Positions 60,660 to 64,000 of a DNA stretch of 64,000 nt are shown piece after piece (the stretch's first letter is position 1; each line of letters opens with the position of its first letter). A model generated the notes under the pieces. That model saw only the letters and a program-made list of their open reading frames with translations. It did no database searches and was not told the origin of the DNA. Where the stretch lies: contig JBKCVA010000157.1 of the NCBI GenBank assembly GCA_046318115.1, forward strand, positions 6,115 to 70,114. Direction: 5' to 3'. Source of the stretch: Aquimonas sp046318115. Lineage in GTDB: Bacteria > Pseudomonadota > Gammaproteobacteria > Xanthomonadales > Xanthomonadaceae. The position numbers and the translations under genes are program-made.

Positions 60660-61771
60660 ACGGTGAGATCGATCTGCTGCACGGCACCTGCGGTTGCGGC
60701 GGTGCTCAGGTAGAGCCCGGTGCTTCGCACCTGGCCGAGATCGCTGTTGTTCACTCCGCGCAGGTCGAAAGCGCTGCTGATCGGGCGCAGGCTGATGGCG
60801 GCAACGCCGGCGTCCTCGAGCGTGAGCAACTGACCGCCCTGGCGGCGTTCTTCCTCTTCGCGCGAGCGGGCGCCGGTTTCCGGCGCGGTCGGATCGGGCA
60901 TCCACACCCTCAGCCGGCCGAAAACAGTGTCGCCGGAGTCGATCCAGCCGTTGCCGTCCGAATCGAAGGCCAAGAGTTCGCCGAAGCCATCGCCCGTCTT
61001 CGCGCCGAACAGCTCGCTGCCATCGTTGACGCGGCCATCGGCGTTGCGGTCGAAGGTGAGGAAGCCGCTGCCCGAGCGCAGCATCGGCAGGGCCTCGGTC
61101 TGGCCGTCGGCATCCAGGTCGAACGCGAAGCGCTGATCGCTGAGCTGGGCTGCGCGGCCGTCGAAGTTGATCACCAGCGGATCCTTGCGCTGCGCGGCAG
61201 CGCCGGCCTGCAGACGCAGTTCGACGGTTTCGCTGTAGGCGCGCTCCATGGAGAGAGTGAGCGAGAACCGGGTCCGCGCGCCGTCGGCGGTCAACACTTC
61301 GCCCCGGGCGCTTACCGTGGTGCGCTCGTACTCGCTGCGAGTGGCGCGGAACTGGTAGTCCAGGCTGAACCCGGGATCGGACTCGGTTGGCGCCGCGGGG
61401 GGCGGCTGAGCCTGTGCTGAGGCTGCTGCGGCGGCCGCCTCCGGATCGTTTGGGCGGGCGCTCAGTTGGCCGGCGTCGAACAGCTTCACCGGTCGTCCGG
61501 TCAGGGTTTCGATCAGTCGGATCAGCAGGCTCAGGTTCGGGTCGTTGCGCGCACCGGCCTCGTCGGTCGCGGCCACTTCCTCGGGCGCCAGCAGTGGTGA
61601 CCCGCCTGCGCCGACCTGCAGGGCGAGTTCGCGGCCGCGGTCTGACAGCTGGATCTCGGCGCGTGCCTGTGGCGCAGGGCCGATGCGCAGATCCAGCCGC
61701 TCCTCGCGGGCTTCCGTTTGTCGGAATTCGCGCGCGGAAGCGAGCTGCAGTTCGGTGGCGACAATGCGCAT
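60656..61771 (-). CDS. Protein with calcium-binding DxDxDG loops (VCBS/EF-hand-like)
   Basis: A 371-residue protein with three acidic loops resembling EF-hand or dockerin calcium sites: DLDADGQTEALP, DRNADGRVNDGSELFG and DSDGNGWIDSGDTVFG, in the C-terminal half. The N-terminal part (about 1-130) is polar with a low-complexity Pro/Ala segment. There is no signal peptide. Similar proteins are common beside flagellar or secretion genes, but the function is unknown. AAGGAG seven bases before ATG 61771 decides the start over ATG 61777. The upstream extension of this open frame is antisense to the acyl-CoA dehydrogenase gene and is not coding. Confidence 0.8.
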   Translation of the reverse strand: MRIVATELQLASAREFRQTEAREERLDLRIGPAPQARAEIQLSDRGRELALQVGAGGSPLLAPEEVAATDEAGARNDPNLSLLIRLIETLTGRPVKLFDAGQLSARPNDPEAAAAAASAQAQPPPAAPTESDPGFSLDYQFRATRSEYERTTVSARGEVLTADGARTRFSLTLSMERAYSETVELRLQAGAAAQRKDPLVINFDGRAAQLSDQRFAFDLDADGQTEALPMLRSGSGFLTFDRNADGRVNDGSELFGAKTGDGFGELLAFDSDGNGWIDSGDTVFGRLRVWMPDPTAPETGARSREEEERRQGGQLLTLEDAGVAAISLRPISSAFDLRGVNNSDLGQVRSTGLYLSTAATAGAVQQIDLTV

Positions 61772-61915
61772 GGCCATGCTCCTTGTGGGGTGCGGAACTG
61801 GAATTCCGCTGGTCGGAGTAGCGGCCGGGTCAGAGGAAACTTTAGCCGCGCATTTCGTGGATCCGCGCGTTCGCGCTGCTACGCTTCGGCGCTTGCCTAC
61901 GCAATGGATGCCTGC

Positions 61916-63718
61916 ATGACTCCGAGCCCCCTGGTCGATCTCCGCAACCAGCACTTCATGCTCAACGAGGTGCTCGACCTGCCGGCCCTGCTGCGCCTGC
62001 CGGCCTTCGCCGAGCACGGCGAGGATTCGGTGGCGGCCGTGCTGGACGCCGCCCACACGCTGGCCGCGGAAGTCTTCCTGCCGCAGGCCTCCGAGGCCGA
62101 TCGCGAGGAGCCGCGATTCGTCGATGGCGAGGTGCTGCTGCCCGCATCGACCCGCGAGGTGACGCGGGCCTACGCCGAGGGCGGCTTCAACGCGGCGGCC
62201 GCTCCTGTCGATCACGGCGGCCTGGGCCTGCCCTACACGGTGGCGCTGGCCGCCGATGGCCTGTTCATGGGCGCCAACACGGCCGCGGCCGGCTACGGAC
62301 TGCTGACCCGCGGTGCCGCGCATCTGCTGCTGGCCCACGGCTCGCCCGAACAGATCCGGCGCTACGCCGAGCCCCTGCTGGCCGGGCGCTTCTTCGGCAC
62401 GATGTGTTTGTCCGAACCGCAGGCGGGCAGCTCGCTGGGCGACATCCGCACGCGCGCCATCCCGCAGGCCGACGGCAGCTATCGCCTCGAAGGCCAGAAG
62501 ATGTGGATCTCCAGCGGCGAGCACGCGCTGGGCGAGACCATCATCCACCTCGTGCTGGCGCGCATCGAAGGCGCACCGGCCGGCACCCGCGGCATCAGCC
62601 TGTTCGCCGTGCCACGCAACCATGTCGGCGCCGATGGGCAAGTCGGGGAGCGCAACGACGTGCAGCTGGCCGGCCTGAACCACAAGCTGGGTCAGCGCGG
62701 CATCGTCAACACCGTGCTCAAGTTCGGCGAACGCGGCGCGTGCGTGGCTGAGCTGGTCGGCAAGCCGCATCAGGGGCTGGCGGCGATGTTCCACATGATG
62801 AACGAGGCACGCATCGGCGTCGGCATCGGCGCGATCATGCTGGCTTACCGCGGCTATCTGTATGCGCTGCAGTACGCCCGCGAGCGCCTGCAGGGGCGGC
62901 CGGTCGACAACCGCGACCCGGAAGCCAAGCCCGTCGCCATCATCGAGCACGCCGACGTGCGTCGCCTGCTGCTGCGCCAGCGCGCCCTGGTCGAGGGCGG
63001 CTACGCGCTGTGCCTGTATGCCGCCAGCCTGGTCGATCTGAAGGCGCACGCAGGGAACGAAAGTGAGCGTGAGGAAGCCGGCCGCCTGCTCGACCTGCTG
63101 ACGCCGATCGTCAAGGGCTGGTGCTCGGAGTTCGGCGTGCAGGCCTCGGACCACGCGATCCAGGTGCTGGGCGGCTACGGCTACACCCGCGAATACCCGG
63201 TGGAACAGCTCTGGCGCGACAACCGCCTGAACCCGATCCACGAGGGCACCAACGGCATCCAGGCCATCGATCTCCTTGCGCGCAAGGCGCTGGCGGAGCA
63301 GGGCGCGGTCCTGCGCCTGCTCGGCCAGCGCATCGAAGCGACGCTCTCCGAAGCCGCCGAACATCCCGACTGGGTTGAAGCCACCGTGCTGCTGCGCGTG
63401 CTGACCCAGAAAGTCGGCGTCACCGCCGCCAGCGTCGCCAGCCGCCTGCAGCGCGGTGAGGCCGGACTTGCGCTCGCCAATGCGAGCCACTTCCTGCACG
63501 CCGCAGGTCACGCGGTGGTCGGCTGGCTGTGGTTGAAGCAGGCGCTGGTCGCCCAGAAACAGCTGGATTCAGGCCAGGGCGATGCCGACTTCCTGCGCGG
63601 CAAGCTGCAGACTTGCCGCTACTTCCTGGCGCAGGAACTGCCGACCGCGATGCATGCGATAAGCCTCGTCGCGGGCTGCGAGGACTCGTTCTTCGCGATG
63701 CGCGGGGAGTGGTTCTAG
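61916..63718 (+). CDS. Acyl-CoA dehydrogenase (long form, about 600 aa), second paralogue
   Basis: A 600-residue FAD-dependent acyl-CoA dehydrogenase of the same subfamily as the one at 11816-13603. MCLSEPQAGSSLGDIRT and EGQKMWISSGEHALGE form the flavin/substrate region, and the catalytic glutamate is in HEGTNGIQAIDLLARKAL. The C-terminal extension (HAAGHAVVGWLWLKQALVA) is shared. The ATG at 61916 (MTPSPLVDLRN) is preferred; ATG 61904 is an alternative adding four residues. It should act in beta-oxidation of a different chain-length or branched substrate. No PsrA-like site was seen upstream. Confidence 0.94.
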   Translation: MTPSPLVDLRNQHFMLNEVLDLPALLRLPAFAEHGEDSVAAVLDAAHTLAAEVFLPQASEADREEPRFVDGEVLLPASTREVTRAYAEGGFNAAAAPVDHGGLGLPYTVALAADGLFMGANTAAAGYGLLTRGAAHLLLAHGSPEQIRRYAEPLLAGRFFGTMCLSEPQAGSSLGDIRTRAIPQADGSYRLEGQKMWISSGEHALGETIIHLVLARIEGAPAGTRGISLFAVPRNHVGADGQVGERNDVQLAGLNHKLGQRGIVNTVLKFGERGACVAELVGKPHQGLAAMFHMMNEARIGVGIGAIMLAYRGYLYALQYARERLQGRPVDNRDPEAKPVAIIEHADVRRLLLRQRALVEGGYALCLYAASLVDLKAHAGNESEREEAGRLLDLLTPIVKGWCSEFGVQASDHAIQVLGGYGYTREYPVEQLWRDNRLNPIHEGTNGIQAIDLLARKALAEQGAVLRLLGQRIEATLSEAAEHPDWVEATVLLRVLTQKVGVTAASVASRLQRGEAGLALANASHFLHAAGHAVVGWLWLKQALVAQKQLDSGQGDADFLRGKLQTCRYFLAQELPTAMHAISLVAGCEDSFFAMRGEWF

Positions 63719-63820
63719 GCAATCGGGATCAAGTCCCTGCTGGCCTTGGTCCGCGGTTGCGCGTCTGCCGTGTGTCCGGACATCGCGATGCCGACGCCGG
63801 AATCGATGTCTGGCCGGAGC

Positions 63821-64000
63821 TTACGGCGCTGTCCGCGTCATGGTCTGTGCCATCCACTCCGCATAGTGCTGCAGCCGCACGCCGATGCTGGACTCGCCGT
63901 ACTTGCCGGGCTTGATGTCCGTGCCCTCGACGATGCCGCGTTTCCACGCCGCGACGCCCGCCAGCTGCCAGCGGTCGTCCACGGCAATCAACAGCGGCCC
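63821..64000 (-). CDS. Trypsin-like serine protease, C-terminal end (truncated by window edge)
   Basis: The last 59 codons read from the window edge begin GPLLIAVDDRWQLAGVAAWKRG and end WMAQTMTRTAP, then TAA. GPL is the tail of the S1-family GDSGGPL signature, and the final helix YAEWMAQTM is the standard chymotrypsin-fold ending. The catalytic Ser and most of the protein are outside the window. Confidence 0.8.
   Translation of the reverse strand, partial: GPLLIAVDDRWQLAGVAAWKRGIVEGTDIKPGKYGESSIGVRLQHYAEWMAQTMTRTAP

Noticed and set aside
61778..63511. Upstream extension of the calcium-loop protein frame
   Set aside because: It is antisense to the acyl-CoA dehydrogenase gene, and an AAGGAG site fixes the start at 61771.
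1..64000. CRISPR arrays, insertion sequences, rRNA or tRNA genes
   Set aside because: No regular spaced repeats, transposase motifs or cloverleaf/rRNA sequences were found on either strand by eye.

Overview
The window is high-G+C DNA (by eye roughly two thirds G+C) from a Gram-negative gammaproteobacterium. The best fit is the Xanthomonadales/Lysobacterales. The reasons are the serC-serA-pheA-aroA / cmk-rpsA-ihfB-lapA-lapB gene order, lipopolysaccharide and outer-membrane genes, several secreted proteins ending in an identical FANGFEP tail, and scattered type IV pilus/type II secretion parts. This assignment is inference; no rRNA or tRNA gene was seen. Genes are dense, mostly in short operons, and there are no transposases, CRISPR arrays or recognisable prophage.

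Layout. 0-5.3 kb: the end of a DUF1998 DEXH helicase and a YprB-type exonuclease (a MrfA/MrfB-like repair pair), then convergent hemN behind an exact FNR/ANR box, and an acyltransferase. 5.3-11.5 kb: a long non-coding stretch with a dispersed repeat, a di-haem oxidoreductase gene broken by two in-frame stops, a GH128 glycosidase and a LysR regulator. 11.8-14.8 kb: an acyl-CoA dehydrogenase and an FHA-GGDEF diguanylate cyclase. 15-30 kb: serine and aromatic amino acid synthesis (serC, serA, pheA, aroA), then a retron, then cmk, rpsA, ihfB, lapA, lapB and a cell-surface glycan set (WecA-like, WbpM-like, GalU). 30-42 kb: secreted and outer-membrane proteins (BNR-repeat protein, metalloprotease, DUF5916 barrel), rimO, a DUF3025 gene and a small pilin/PilC-like pair. 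42-50 kb: an accessory module of three phage-tail-collar paralogues, a GNAT, a DUF6916 protein, a Tat-signal protein and a 1515-residue Calx-beta/Ig-repeat surface protein. 50-64 kb: greB, a cysteine-less glutaredoxin-like protein, a VIT/VWA/TPR protein, a lipase, tadA, orn, an HDOD protein, a GspE/PilB-type ATPase, a calcium-loop protein, a second acyl-CoA dehydrogenase and the end of a trypsin-like protease.

The most notable find is a retron at 19967-21494, between aroA and cmk in an otherwise conserved gene cluster. The reverse transcriptase has LPQG, YADD and VTG motifs and an HARQH version of the NAxxH motif. Its upstream leader can be read directly as msr-msd: an 11-bp perfect a1/a2 inverted repeat, AGC with the candidate branch guanosine right after a1, two short hairpins with 3-nt loops, and a longer msd hairpin. 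The GTG start lies inside a2. The second notable find is the shared C-terminal FANGFEP tail on three unrelated secreted proteins, with a related internal form in a fourth; this looks like an undescribed sorting or processing tag.
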